From positions 4,154,001 to 4,218,000 of the forward strand of contig NC_047068.1 of assembly GCF_902459465.1 (NCBI RefSeq): a stretch of 64,000 nt of DNA, given 5' to 3'. Position 1 is the stretch's first letter. Every line of letters begins with the position of its first letter. The notes under the pieces were generated by a model. That model was not told where the DNA came from. It saw nothing but the letters and a program-made list of their open reading frames with translations, and did not search any database. A program made the position numbers and the translations under genes. Source of the DNA: Asterias rubens (lineage: Eukaryota; Echinodermata; Asteroidea; Forcipulatida; Asteriidae). Shown here in pieces: positions 47,201-59,800 of the stretch.

Positions 47201-49759
47201 GCCGAGCATAACTCAGTTGATAGAAATGCCAGGCATGGTTGGGACTTGATCATAACAATGACACGGTATAAAGGTGAGAAGTTTAAAATACCGAGCAACA
47301 AACTTACATCTCAACCCGTTCCACTTTGATTCCCCAAGGGTCCGTCGCATCATCAAGTAGATTCTGAAGAGTGCTGCTGATCACATCTCTTTGGCTCAAC
47401 ACCTCGGCTAGGGTCTTGGTACCCAAGACGTTACGCAGCGTGGTAGCAGCCAAGAGCTCTGTTGACCGCTTGTAGTTCTCCACGTTAAGCACCGCCATGG
47501 TGGGATCGGACACGCGGAAGTACACCACAGCGTCAACAGTAACAGTCACACTGTCTTTGGACAAAATCTGTATTCAAAAGTGAGATTAAAATGACTCATT
47601 ACTTTCAAAACAATTACTCCTCGAGCGTCAGAGTAAATAATGGGCGTTTATTTATTTTATTTTAATTCGTTGGACAATACAATAATTATTCTCACAAGCA
47701 AAGGCCGTCCGGGAAAAGGCAAAAGTAAAACAAAAATGTCATAAAAAAGATGTGCCCTCCCAGACCTTGCTCATAAAAAAAGAGTAAAATTCATTTATAT
47801 GGCCTAAGCCTGCTACAATACAGAAATCTAAAATTGTAGAGAAAATTAAAACAAAATATGGCTATAGTAAAAGCAGTACACATCAAGAACCACTGTATTA
47901 AAACTAAGGTCCCAAAATGTAAGCAGAAACACCAAACAGCCAGACAAGATAAAATAGGGAAAATAGTAAAGTAATACATACAATAAATAGATGAAACACA
48001 AATTTGTACCAATTAAAAAAAGACATATCCCGGAGGGTATATCATATTATTATTAGTTTTCTATTTCTCTCCACAAGTTAACAAAAATGACATACAAAAG
48101 AGATATAAAAATATATGAAGAACGCAAGACCGGTCAGTCTGCCGATATCAATATTTCTTAAACTATAGGTACAACACCACAAACACACAGGGGGGGGGGG
48201 GTAAACAATTAAACATTTTATTAACAAATAAATGACTTTTATTAAGATGTTTTATAAAGAAAGTTTAATATTATTTTCTTTTTTTCTCGTGTTAACAAAT
48301 TATTTTCTATATCAAGTTAATAATAATAATAAAGCAATACATACTTTAATTTTTTTTTTAGAATGACTAATGACGTCGACGAGTCAGTCACAACGTCGGT
48401 GGAATTGTCCACAAAGTTATTTGATGGGCAATTGGTACTATAGTGGATATGAACCCTCTTCACAAAAGTTGTAGCTTTACATAAATTATTCGTCCATTGA
48501 GTTTTGTAAACCGGTTCTATGACTCATTAACAATGTTCCGTTGATGAATCACGTAAAGCTGTGGAATTTTCCACAGAGTTATTTTTGAGGCAATGGCAAG
48601 TGAAAATGAGCCCTATCTTCACAAAAGTTTTAGGTTCTACATGAGTTGTGCACACCCAATGTGCCGGTTCTTTGACTGATTAACGTGTGACTACGACGAC
48701 GAGTCACAACTTTATAACTGTGGAATTTTCCATAGAGTTGTTTTGTTGCTCAATAGTTGTAATATAATTATACAAACCGTGTTATTCACAAAAGTTTTAG
48801 CGTTTCATCGTCCTTGAATTGTGTGCCGGTTCTTTGACTCATTTTTAAGACATGTGACGTCAACGAGTCATAACGTATATGGAATTTTCCACAGATCGAT
48901 TTTTGTACGCGATGGCCAAGCGAACATTATAATGTCAAATTCAACTCTGTAAACCTCAACTTGATACCAGTAGACCTTATAATAGTAATAAGCATCTGGG
49001 CCCAATTTCATAGAGCTGCTTAAGCACAAAATTTTGCCTAAGCAAAAAAATACTTGCTTAGTAAAATCAGATTACCGGCCAAGACTCCACTCAATTGTTA
49101 TGCTAAGTAAACAAAAGCTAAATACCAGTCACAAGCAATGTATATGGCATGAAATTTGGGCCAGTAACATGTGTAAAATAAGCGAGCTATTTTCGTGCTA
49201 AAGCACATTTGTTGCTTAAGCAGCTCTATGAAATTGGCCCTGAGCATTTATATAACGTTCTTACACAAAAACTTTAGTACCACAACGCTTTTGAAACTTT
49301 GCATGGTGGAAATACGGTATGGAAAGACTATGAGTTCGGGTGGTTCTAAAAGGGTTGGTTTCAACTCGACGTTTCGATCAGTATGCTTTATAAAACAACC
49401 AACAATCAATACAAGGGATTGAGAATGACATAAATAACTGAGAAAGCGCAAAATAAGCTGTTTCTACCAGAAAAAGACATTCATAGGGTCTAAAGAGGAT
49501 CAAAAATAAAAGAAAAAAAATCAGTGGACCAACCTCTTGAGGCGCAACATCAAATGAGAGCGTCCGGAGATCAATGACTATAAAATCATCGATGCACGGG
49601 AGGATGAAGAACAGACCGGGTCCCTTAGGTCCACCGGGTAACAGACGGCCGGCTCTGAAGATAATGGCTCGCTCATACTCTGCAACCGTCTATAGAGGAA
49701 TGCATTGGAAATATTATTGTCAACATTGTCAACATAATATTGTCAACATTTATACACAG

Positions 49760-49855
49760 TTTGTTTGTTTGTTGGGTTTTTGGTGTGTTTGTTTGTTTGT
49801 TTGTTTGTTTGTTTGTTTGTTTGTTTGTTGGGTTTTTGGTGTGTTTGTTAATTAA
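49760..49855. repeat. GTTT microsatellite inside a duplicated 24-bp phrase
   Basis: The phrase GTTGGGTTTTTGGTGTGTTT occurs at about 49771 and again at about 49827, with GTTT repeats between. It lies in STOM-D intron 2, close to exon 3. Confidence 0.85.
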
Positions 49856-50124
49856 GAGGTTCTTTCCGTAATTACATCTGTTTATTAACTAAAGTAACAC
49901 TGCAACCAGCAACAAATATTGTCGTAGGAACTGCCTAAAGCTAACTAAAAGCGCTCAGTTTCATAAAGCCTGCTTAAGCACAACAACTTTCTAAGCACGG
50001 AAAAGTATTGTTTAACAGAAATATACCAGCCAAAATTTAATTAAGTTTACTTTGTTGTGACTGGTGCCCCACTGAATGTTTGCTCAGCAAATAAAGTTGC
50101 TTTGAAATAGGGCCCTGGTTAAAC

Positions 50125-50538
50125 CCCTGGACTCTATTGGTAATTACTGAAAAAGATTGGTAATTACTCACGACAAAGCAATTTTTTAGAAAAAACTTAC
50201 TTTGTAACAATCAATGGGAAGCTGTTGATAGTATAAAACATTGTGAGAAACGGCTCCCTCTGAAGTAACGCAATTTTTGAGAAAGAAGTAATTTTCAACT
50301 AAATATTTGAATTTGATTTCGAGACCTCAGAATTAGATTTTGAGGTCTCAAAATCAAGCATCTGAAAGCACACAACTTCGTGTGACAAGGGTGTTTTTAC
50401 TTCCATTATTATCTCGCAACTTCGACGACCAATTGAGTTCAAATTTTTACAGACTTGTTATTTTGTGCATATGTTGAGATACACCAAGTGAGAAGACTTG
50501 TCTTTGACTATTACTAAAGGTGTCCAGTGTCTTTATAG
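50125..50538. mobile_element. TTAA-type MITE, family 1, in STOM-D intron
   Basis: Ends CCTGGACTCTATTGGTAATT and AAAGGTGTCCAGTGTCTTTA are weak inverted repeats. The body, with CTCCCTCTGAAGTAACGCAA and its central GAGACCTCAGAATTAGATTT, is well kept. It lies 69 bp from the STOM-D hairpin exon. Confidence 0.75.
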
Positions 50539-51789
50539 CTCTTGGCTGCTTGGGAGTTGTCATTATTGTCATGTTTGTTTTAACAAAGATGAAGAGATAA
50601 TGTTACCTTGATGCAAGCACACAGGGAAAATGGCAGTGTCAAGACGAAGATGATTTAAGACAAGAACATCAACACGTAAGTGCAGCAACTAAGACATTCC
50701 TCTTCACCTTAAGAATGACAACAATAACACAAATTTTAAAGGATTATTACAAAATTGGTAAAACAAAAACGCGTCTAAGATCACATATTTACATAAAACT
50801 TACAGTCTAAACTTACGGTCTAATGATGATGATATTAGGAAAAATCCATTAAAATATTTATGTCTGAAATGTCATATTTGATGAGAAATAAATAAAACTA
50901 ATTTCCCGTTTGGAGTTTATCGGTCAGCAGTGAGCGTTTTATTTTTATTTTTTGTGTGATCGATGTCATGCAAAATGTGTAATTGGTTTTTCACTATTTC
51001 CTCGTGACCCAGATGGCCGTTCGATCTCAAACTTCTGCAGGTTTAGTTTGTCAGTTTATGTATATGGTGAATTACATAAAGTGCTCACACTGCCAACAGT
51101 TGTTTTGTATAGCAAAAAACAGTTCTGTAATGTTCCTTTTAATTCAAAACTTTAGCCTATAAAGAGTGTAGTGAGTGACAACTCATTGTTTAGCACTTCC
51201 ATTGCTGCATAGTGCTTGTTTCTGGTATTCAGCTGTTGTTTGCTTATCCTGGAAATCACGTGGAAATTTGGTTGGTAGTCCTGTTTTTTATCAAGGAAGA
51301 AATTAAGTAAATTTTGTGCTTAGAAGCTCTATGAAATTGGACCCAGACCTCTGTCCCAATATCAGGCATGGTATGTGCACGATATAGGCATGGCCCCTAT
51401 TGTGTACCAAAAACAACTAAAATATCAACTAATTGCAAAAAAAAACCCAAAAAGATCAGCACAATTAGCACCGATAGTTTAATCTCTTACCCCATGTATA
51501 CCTAAAGTTGTATTTAGTATATTATAGATTGCATATAGGGCCTACTTCTTGTGGAGTTCAGTGGTTTTCAATGCAAACCCGCCATTAGTAGGGTGTGACA
51601 ACTGACCATGTTTATTGTTGGAGACATTTCGTCACAGATAAATTGACAATTGAATCCCTTGACAAAACCCAACACCCTAATAGTGCCACGTTTCTGTTTA
51701 TGTTCACAAGAAACCGGCATATTGCATAAGAATGACAATCGTTCGTATCCTGCTCCACCGTGGCCCATGGTGGAAGATTTTTTTATATA

Positions 51790-51870
51790 TACTGTATACT
51801 CGATGGAATCTGGTGGTACTGTATACTCGATGGGATCTGGTGGTACTGTATACTCGATGGGATCTGGTGG
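51790..51870. repeat. 27-bp tandem repeat, 3 units
   Basis: The unit reads TACTGTATACTCGATGGGAT then CTGGTGG. The first unit has one change. Confidence 0.9.
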
Positions 51871-52573
51871 TAATATGCAATTCCTGGCTGCAAGCAAACA
51901 ACGATACAATGGACTGTTACGTAATTCATTCAACATTCGCTTTTGACGTCATTTTGAATATTGATGATGTGAATTTTGAGGCCAGGGGTTTGAGCATGGG
52001 CTTGCGTCATTGCATGTGAGTATATATTAATTATATGTTTTCGGCAACCGTTGTGATAATAATTCTTGTTCTTTATTTTGCCATCAAGCTGTCACTAACA
52101 GTCAGAAGTAAAATTTAAGTATACAATAAAAAAAAATTTAAAAAATTAAATAAGAAATATCACAGACCATCACAAAACAACCGTAAATATTATGACCAGG
52201 ATCAACAAAAGTACAATTTAACACTATAGCTTTAAAGACTGTTCATGCAGTCACAATAGGGATGTAAAACACCATTAAAATAATACTCTGCAATGAAAAA
52301 AAAAACTTTTAAAGACAAATTATACTCTACCTTGTCACAGGCTAACACTTCTCCCAAAAATAATGGTCTCCTGAAGACGAGCCGAGTATTTACTGTCGAC
52401 ACGTCTACGCATTACTCTAAATGGTCTAAGCCTGCCAATGCAAAATTTTATACTCGTCCAAAATATATTTCACACAATAGTTGTACCCGCGCACAAGTTT
52501 AATATACAAGTTTACTATACAGTAGCATGGAGGTAGAAATAGACCTCCATGACTATGGAGGTAGAACTATTTC

Positions 52574-52902
52574 TACACTCTAAAAACTAAAGAGTTGAAT
52601 CCAACACTTGCTTGAGTTCGGTGAGTGGCTAAACTTTGAAAGTGTTGGATCCAACATTTTGTTTGTTAAATCTAGCATTTTAAATTTTTGATCCAACGCC
52701 AAAAGGGTTAGTTCAACAATTTAAGTGTTATTTAAACATTTCTCAAAATAATTCCCTTGAATTGTTGGATAAGCTTTTAAACGTCAAACTGGCACTTAAA
52801 TTGATGACCGAATACTTTAAAAATGCTGGATTTAACTTATAAAATGCTGGATTCAACACTTTCAAAGTGTAGTCACTTTCAACTCTGTAGTTTTACAGTG
52901 TA
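52574..52902. mobile_element. MITE with about 27-bp imperfect inverted ends
   Basis: Left TACACTCTAAAAACTAAAGA and the complement of the right end (TACACTGTAAAACTACAGAG) match well. The interior repeats the phrase AGTGTTGGATCCAAC in both directions. Confidence 0.65.
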
Positions 52903-54344
52903 CCTCCTCGGTTACATCTTAATTTCCACATAATGCAAAGCTTCAAACATAATTTGTGAGAAATCATCTTTATGGAGGAATGTTGGCTTTGAGAAGAGCC
53001 CGTTGCTAAGGTCTTGACGTTTCGAGCAGGATATTATGTTCGTCTTCAAGATTATCATCATTCATTGTGCTGTATTTGAGTATAACTATTTTTTATAATG
53101 TGGGTGTGCAATTGTCCAATACTTCAAATTACTTTAATTGTGTTTAAATCATTGCCTAATAAACCACTCCATTATATTCCCTTATATCACTGTCGACTAC
53201 AAAATCCTTTGTTTTCATTCGACACTGCATCAGTGAGGGCGGTATATTCGATATCGTAGCTACAGAGATATGAAACAACAGTCGCATGCAAGGGCGTTCC
53301 AACCATTTTAATCTATTAAACAAAGAATTAACGTGACACATTGGGTATATCAAAGTGACCACAGTTAACTTATCACTTATCTCACAAATAATTTTTAGTG
53401 TAGCCTTCAACTTTAATTTAAGCCAATGCTAATTTGAACAAATTAATATATTATACTCAAGCGTAGTATGGCCACACAATCCCCCTTGTTACCATGTTCC
53501 ATTATTAATCTCTTGATTGTTATGTGTGTTCTCATTCCTTTCCATAAAGACCGATTTTGATACACACGTTTTATGCAAAACAAAAAACATGTTTAGCGTC
53601 CTGCCTTTAATTGTCGCCTGACACATTTTTAAACACAACCGGCTGGGCTGTTTTTCAAAATGTGTTTTCTTTTCGTCTTAGATCTTTTAAACGTATCCCA
53701 GTCTACATGGAGGCAGATTCTAAGAAGGAAGCGGACGGGAACTCTTAACATGATTGTCTTTAAGACACTAAAACATCAGTCTTTAAGGCTAAAATGTGAC
53801 ACAACAAACATTTTGTACAATAATACAATGTGTGTTGTGTTCTCATTTGACCTTAAAAGACTGATGATGGCCACGTCAGGCCACGATAATTTTTTAGCAT
53901 TTGTACCCATGGTCCTTTTGGTCGGTAAGCAATTTTCAACGACGCCATAACGAAGGCTATGCGGTGGGTCGAGATCGGGAGGAGATGGGTGGGGGAGGTA
54001 CGCTCACAAACATCACTTATACTGAGGTAGAAGGATGCAATCATATCACTTGGGTCAGACATAGGTTTATAGTCAGTCGGTGTGATGCGACGAAGCAGCG
54101 GGTATCCTAAAAAGAGTTATAGGTTGGTTATATACTACGGGTAACCTCCCGTGGAGTATCAGACGCTGAGCAAAGTCAATAAAGTATAAACCTACTGCGA
54201 TCGTAGCTCCAATTCGCAGCAGTGAGACAGACGGCATGCCCGCTGTATTCTCCTCGTATGAAGGATGCAGGCTCAGTCTTACAATCGTGTTTAGGGAGTT
54301 TGGAAGATGCGGAGCTAGTGCCACCATGGAGGATGTATCCTTAA

Positions 54345-54854
54345 AGGCACTGGACACTATTGGTATAAACTACTCAAAATAATTATTAGCACAACAATTT
54401 ATTTGTTGACGAACAATGGAGAGCTGTTAAAACATTGTGAGAAGCGGCTCCCTTTGAAGTACGTAGTTTTTGAGAAAGAGGTAATTTCTCACTGAAATAA
54501 TAAAAGACTTTGTAGTTGTTGTCGTTTGTTTTTCATCTGAAAGCACACAAAGTCGTGCAACAAGGCTTTTTTCTTTCATTATTCTCTTGCAACTTCGATG
54601 ACCAACTAAGCCCTCATTTCCACAGGCTTGTTGTTTTATGCATATGTTGGGATACATCAAATCGGAATACTGGTCTTTGACAAATCCCAAACGTGTCCAG
54701 GGGTCGATTTCACAAAGAGTTAGACAAGTCCTAACTTAGGACTAGTCCTGAGAGATATCAAAAACGTATAGCTAGTCCTAAGTTAGGACGAGTAACTCGT
54801 CCTAACTCGAGATAAGACTAGCCTTAACTCTTTGTGAAATCCACCCCTGTGCCT
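54345..54854. mobile_element. TTAA-type MITE, family 1, carrying a nested MITE
   Basis: TTAA lies at 54341-54344 and 54855-54858. The left end is AGGCACTGGACACTATTGGT. The right inverted end is split: ACGTGTCC, then a foreign 150-bp insert, then GTGCCT. Confidence 0.8.
54699..54848. mobile_element. Short MITE nested in the right end of another MITE
   Basis: Left AGGGGTCGATTTCACAAAGA and right CTTTGTGAAATCCACCCCT are inverted with one mismatch. The interior has CTAACTTAGGACTAG in both directions. It is the same family as 29984-30112, so family order in time can be read: this one is younger than its host copy. Confidence 0.8.
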
Positions 54855-55104
54855 TTAATGCATGGTATTATAAAGACCGTGAACCATGGTGTGCTGCACT
54901 GTGATGGAAACAGTCTACCAGAGGGAACATTTTTAATATCATCGTTTGGCACGCTCTGAAATCACACAAGAACAGCTGCCATAGAGTTCAACTATATTTC
55001 CTTTTCCTGTACATGAAACATCATTACCCTATTGAACGTACAAACAGTAGGCATCTGGAAAATGAGTTGACAGCAGCGTTCACATAAAATGTACTGTACA
55101 CTTT

Positions 55105-55245
55105 ATGTAATTGTCAAAGACAAGTATTCTCAGCTCACTTGGTATATCTCAACATAATATGCATAAATAACAAATCTCTAAAAAATTTGAGTCATTGGTC
55201 ATCGAAGATGCCAGAGAATAAAGAAAGAAAAACACACCCTTAATG
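55105..55245. mobile_element. TTAA-type MITE, family 1, fragment
   Basis: GTAATTGTCAAAGACAAGTA and TTGGTATATCTCAACATAAT are from the family's left half. The right half is absent. Confidence 0.55.
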
Positions 55246-55689
55246 CACTGTGAATGAGGGATTCATCACAAAAGTTCGCGATGTCATATTGAAGGAAACT
55301 CCTATATCTATAGGCTAATTAAAGATATTTGCTTTTGAAATAAACCTTGCGTTGAAAGGCACAATACTGTGACAAGCTTTTTGAAAGTTAACACGTTTTA
55401 ATTATCTAAATCATTCATTCAGTCGACGGCCTATCAGTAACAAGACACAATAACAATTAGAGTAAATAGAACTGTTGGTTCCGTCGACAAGTGCTGAAGA
55501 AAACAAAGCCTTGCGAGTCCTCATCTAACTAAAAAAATCATTTCAATTCATAGCGTATTATGTCTTCCAGACTTTAACTCAATAATGCACGCCACGTAAA
55601 GTATGTACCAATAATGGCTTACAATTTTATTATTACTTCTGTAACAATACAAAATTATACAAAATAAAAATACAACCTTTAAAACGTCA

Positions 55690-56250
55690 AAAAAGAAATA
55701 CACTCGAAAAACTCCCGGAGCAGAACTAATCAGGATTTCGGCTCACGTAGGACCCATACCCGGGTCGGTATGACCCGGAAACTGTGTCAAACTGACCCAA
55801 AAGTATTCATCGCAGAATCTGAGTTACAATTGCCATTTTTACAAGTTAGTTTTCATGTAGTGTCTTTAATCAGCTTGACCCAGCACGAGCCCAGAATACG
55901 GGTCTGACCCGTGGAACCTTCTCAAATCGTTCGTTAGAATTGACGTCAGTGCATCCGGCTGCATTTTCTTATGTATGTACATCAAAATCTCTTCCTAAAA
56001 ATGTATTGATGTCTTTTACAATGGATTCCCTTTTTGAATCGATTGAGAAGAAAATAAATACCCCACTGAAAATTTTTCTACGACTGTGGCAATTGTTATG
56101 TACAGAACCAGATTGCGACCTGGATCTAAGTGGTTAAGATCCATATCCTAGGTTACCTGGGGTCACTTTTATCTCCACAAACGGGTCATTGAGTGGGTCT
56201 TGGATCCCGGTCATTTCTTCTGACCCCGGGCCTTTTTAGAGTGTGTTTTT
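55690..56250. repeat. 'gggtctgacccg' repeat region, probable MITE pair
   Basis: Repeated short inverted phrases (GACCCATACCCGGGTCGGTA, AATACGGGTCTGACCCGTGG, GACCCCGGGCC) and an end of the form TTTTTAGAGTGTG suggest DNA transposon relics. A weaker copy is at about 44265-44320. One first-exon candidate for STOM-D falls inside it. Confidence 0.45.
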
Positions 56251-56816
56251 GTTTTTAATTACAATGTCCGAGTACGAGAAACATAGAAGGTACATCCAAT
56301 TTAAACAATTTTACAGCAAAAAGAAAATAAATACTACAAAAAAAAAAATCACTGAGAGGCCTACTATAAAAACAGCCTATGGCGCAATCATGTTTAGATA
56401 CCCATGTCTCTTGTGTCTTGAAACTAAACTAATACAATTTAACTCTTAAGACAGAATTTAGGTTATTGGATTGTAAACACATTTTTAAAAACCATTCACT
56501 CATAATACATCACAACAATCACAGTACATGGGAAGTGTCGCTTGGCAAGCTGACAGAAAAAAAATGCGATGACATTCGTACAGACCGTAAAGGAATAACT
56601 GGATTGGTTAGACTTCGGGCGGCTGACATACGAAGTTGTTTACTTATAAACCCGGTAATATACCGATATGAGCGAGTTTCACGTCACAAATAATGCGTGA
56701 ATTTTACGTCAGAAATAATGATTGGCGTCACAAGGACCAGAAGCATGCCCCGACGTAATATCTCTAAGGGTGGTAGTTATGTCTTCTTCCTACTCGCTGG
56801 CCACACTATACCGGCA

Positions 56817-59800
56817 CTACTTCTTCATGAACCCGGCCAGGAGATCGATGGGCAGCGGGAAGATGATGGTGGAGTTCTTCTCAGCCGAGATGGAGTTAAG
56901 AGTTTGAAGGTAGCGGAGCTGGAGGGCGTTGGGAGACTCAGCGATGATGTCAGCTGCCTCCTTGAGGGCCCGGGAGGCATTCTGCTCTCCCTCAGCGGCG
57001 ATCACCTGAAAACAAAGACAACCCATAAACTTAAAGTTCAGCCAATACTTTGCACACTTAAAGTTGTGTTTGTTTTGGGAACACTTTTTATCTAACAACT
57101 ATAGGTAGGTGTCTTTAAATTTTTCTGTCAAAATGAGTTATAAGAAAGGGGGAAATAATAAATGTAGAAATGAAATACCTTGGCTCTGGCTTCTCTTGAG
57201 GCTTCGGCTTCAGCAGCCATAGCTCGCTGCATCAGCATCGGCAAACTGACGTCCTTACTGTATAAAAAACAAACATGACAACATTAAATGACAATTCCCA
57301 ATCAGTCAAGAGCTATACACGATTAATGGCAATATAGATCCACAGTTTGTAAACAAGATCATACAGATTACACCGAAGAAATTTAAGAAATTGGCTAGTG
57401 AGTCTGTCATGTTGTCATAGAGCATGACCACCTTCACAGACAAATAAGAGTAAAAATGGCAGAGTTGTGTTCCGCATTGTTTATTCCGAGGGTCAAAACG
57501 GTTCGCTCGGAACTTGGACTTACATTTCCACCCGCTCCACTTTGATTCCCCACGGGTCAGTGGCATCATCCAAGAGGGTCTGAAGGCTGCTGCTGATCTC
57601 GTCTCTTTGGCTCAGCACCTCGGCCAGGGTCTTGGTACCCAAGACGTTACGCAGCGTGGTGGCGGCCAGGAGCTCTGTTGACCGCTTGTAGTTCTCCACG
57701 TTCAGCACCGCCATGGTGGGATCGGCTACCCTGATGTACACCACGGCGTCCACGGTTACTGTTACGCTATCCTTGGACAAAATCTTGTGGGGGAGGAGAG
57801 AATGTAAATTCTAGTCATTATCATTGTCTAAACCGTCGTTAATTTAAAGCGACATTTTGTAGGTGCCTGTATGTTTCGTTTTTGCAAGGCACTTCTCCTT
57901 GGTAAAAAGGGCACCATAGATGAAAGTGTAAGTTTCTACTGGAACATTTCAAGGGCAACAAGGCAACGGCCGGGGGGGGGCAAAGAGGAATTAACAGGCC
58001 TGAGAAACGAACAGAGGGTCCCAAACTTCTCTTGTATCCTCATATTCTTGAATTTATAAGTCTCCTAAGAATTAATGTTTCTAAATATTCAAAGTTCCAG
58101 AAAAAAACTTTTGGGGTGCCACACACCAAATGACTGCATCATGGGATCAAACAGAAATCCACTTGGGCCTGATGATAATATTACTTGTCGCTACAATATT
58201 CCTCACTTGGTTTCCTCTCAGGGTACCATTTAATAAGGGGAAATTGTCTTGGTGGCCTTTCCTTTTCAAAAACGAAGCATACAGACCTGCAATTGTTCAT
58301 TAATTTGAAGAAAAAGAAAATAAACTGATCAAGAAGAAAGACGAAAGCAGTGATTATAACAACCTCTTGAGGTGGAACATCGAAAGACAGTGTCCTGAGA
58401 TCGATGACTCTGAACTCATCGATGCACGGGAGGATGAAGAACAGACCGGGTCCCTTAGGTCCACCGGGTAACAGACGGCCGGCTCTGAAGATAATGGCTC
58501 GCTCGTACTCTGCCACTGTCTGGAGGAAGATAGTTATGTCAGGTTAAGCTGTGAGATAAACCAACACTAAAAAGGCCCAACGTTGGACTGCAAGAGAACC
58601 TGAGGTGGATTTCACCTCGTCTTATCTCGAGTTAGGAGGAGTCTCACCCGTTTCAGACAGGCGCGCCCGAGTCACGCCGAACCAAGTAGATTAGGAGCGA
58701 CTCTTGGTTTGAGACAGGCGATATTAACATTCACATTAGGTCCATCTCATGACAAGATCGACGTCTGAAACCAAGACGCTACGTAGTTGTTCCGAACGAC
58801 TGCAACAGTTAATCTTTCGCCTTATAGCGCGTCCAGTCGCTCCTAACTGTTTCAGACGTTGAACTTGATGTATGACCTACTTTATTCAGAATTTGGTTGG
58901 GCGCGACTAGGGTGGGCCTGATGACACGGGTGTTACTCAGACTTATACTTAGGACTTGCCTTGAGTGTTTAATAACTCCAATAACTAATCCTAACTTATG
59001 ACTATTGTGGAATCGACCCCAGAACTCATGTAAAGGCCTACAAGGAAATGGAATTTGTATTTACATCCGTAAGCTTTCTGGTGCCAAGGCGATCACCATA
59101 GATAATCAGGTTATGTAGTAGGCCTACTTATTAAATTGTATCGTTCTTCAGCAGGCAACCTTCTCTCGAATCACGTGGATCTGGTTTCACACCTAAAAAT
59201 CTCGCCAATAATATATTGAAATTTCAAAACATCTCTTTGACTGCTTACATCCAAGGGATCAAAACAATCCTTTCGTATCTGTCATAAAGACCGAATGTAT
59301 GAAAATATTACCATAGCTGCTTTAAAGCACAAAAAGGTGGCTTAGCACAGCAAAATTATGCTGAACAGAATAAGGTTACCAGCCAAACTAAAATGTCACA
59401 TGTACCATTTGTGATTGGTATCCTGTTTATTACTGCTTAGCAGAGAATTGTTAAGCAATGTGCTCTGCTTAAGCAGCTCTATGACAGCGGGCTCTGTGCT
59501 CCCACTGCCTAGTAAGTGAAAAGGTTAAGGACACACCCTGCCTGATTGTTACCTTTATGCAAACGAATAGTGCAAATGGGAAAATGATCACGAGAAAGTA
59601 CGAAAAGCCCATAAGCACTTTGGTACATGCATCAAGACCGCCTGCGTCACTACCTGTATGTACATGGGAAAAAGAAAAGCAAATTAGAGCGTTTTATAGA
59701 CCCCCAATGATGCAAACTTCACGGAAACGAATTTGCCCGCATGCCCCTTATGGTCATTGCCTTGTGCCCTTAAAATGCTCCAGTAACTTTGAAATTTCCA

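Larger units (their letters stand above)
45732..50707 (-). pseudogene. STOM-D: stomatin-like paralog with in-frame stop in the hairpin exon; first exon not identified
   Basis: Exons 2-6 are at 50607-50707, 49534-49689, 47308-47567, 46278-46356 and 45732-45920, with the same lengths and phases as STOM-A. The hairpin exon reads SCCTYVLMFLS, then TAA at 50655-50657, then IIFVLTLPFSLCACIK, in register with the downstream exon. STOM-A has isoleucine at the stop position. Skipping exon 2 would not rescue the frame, since exon 1 of the family ends in phase 1 and exon 3 starts in phase 0. Exons 3-6 are otherwise intact and well conserved, with one oddity: DVAPQE replaces the DVPPQE of the other copies. 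No first exon could be chosen with confidence between 50708 and 56816. The best phase-1 open candidates are 54008-54062 and 56157-56214, the latter inside a probable repeat. This is either a young pseudogene, a sequence error, or a gene that needs readthrough or a different start. Confidence 0.75.

Noticed and set aside
51568-52019. Overlapping open frames on both strands
   Set aside because: Caused by a 27-bp unit repeated three times, which keeps frames open.
54073-54357. 94-residue minus-strand open frame with a membrane-like stretch
   Set aside because: No recognised family, its start lies in the terminal repeat of a MITE, and its internal donors have the wrong phase to serve STOM-D.
56157-56214. 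First exon of STOM-D (MTGIQDPLND...)
   Set aside because: Phase and donor fit, but the sequence lies in a 'gggtctgaccc' repeat, so chance is likely. Mentioned only as a candidate.
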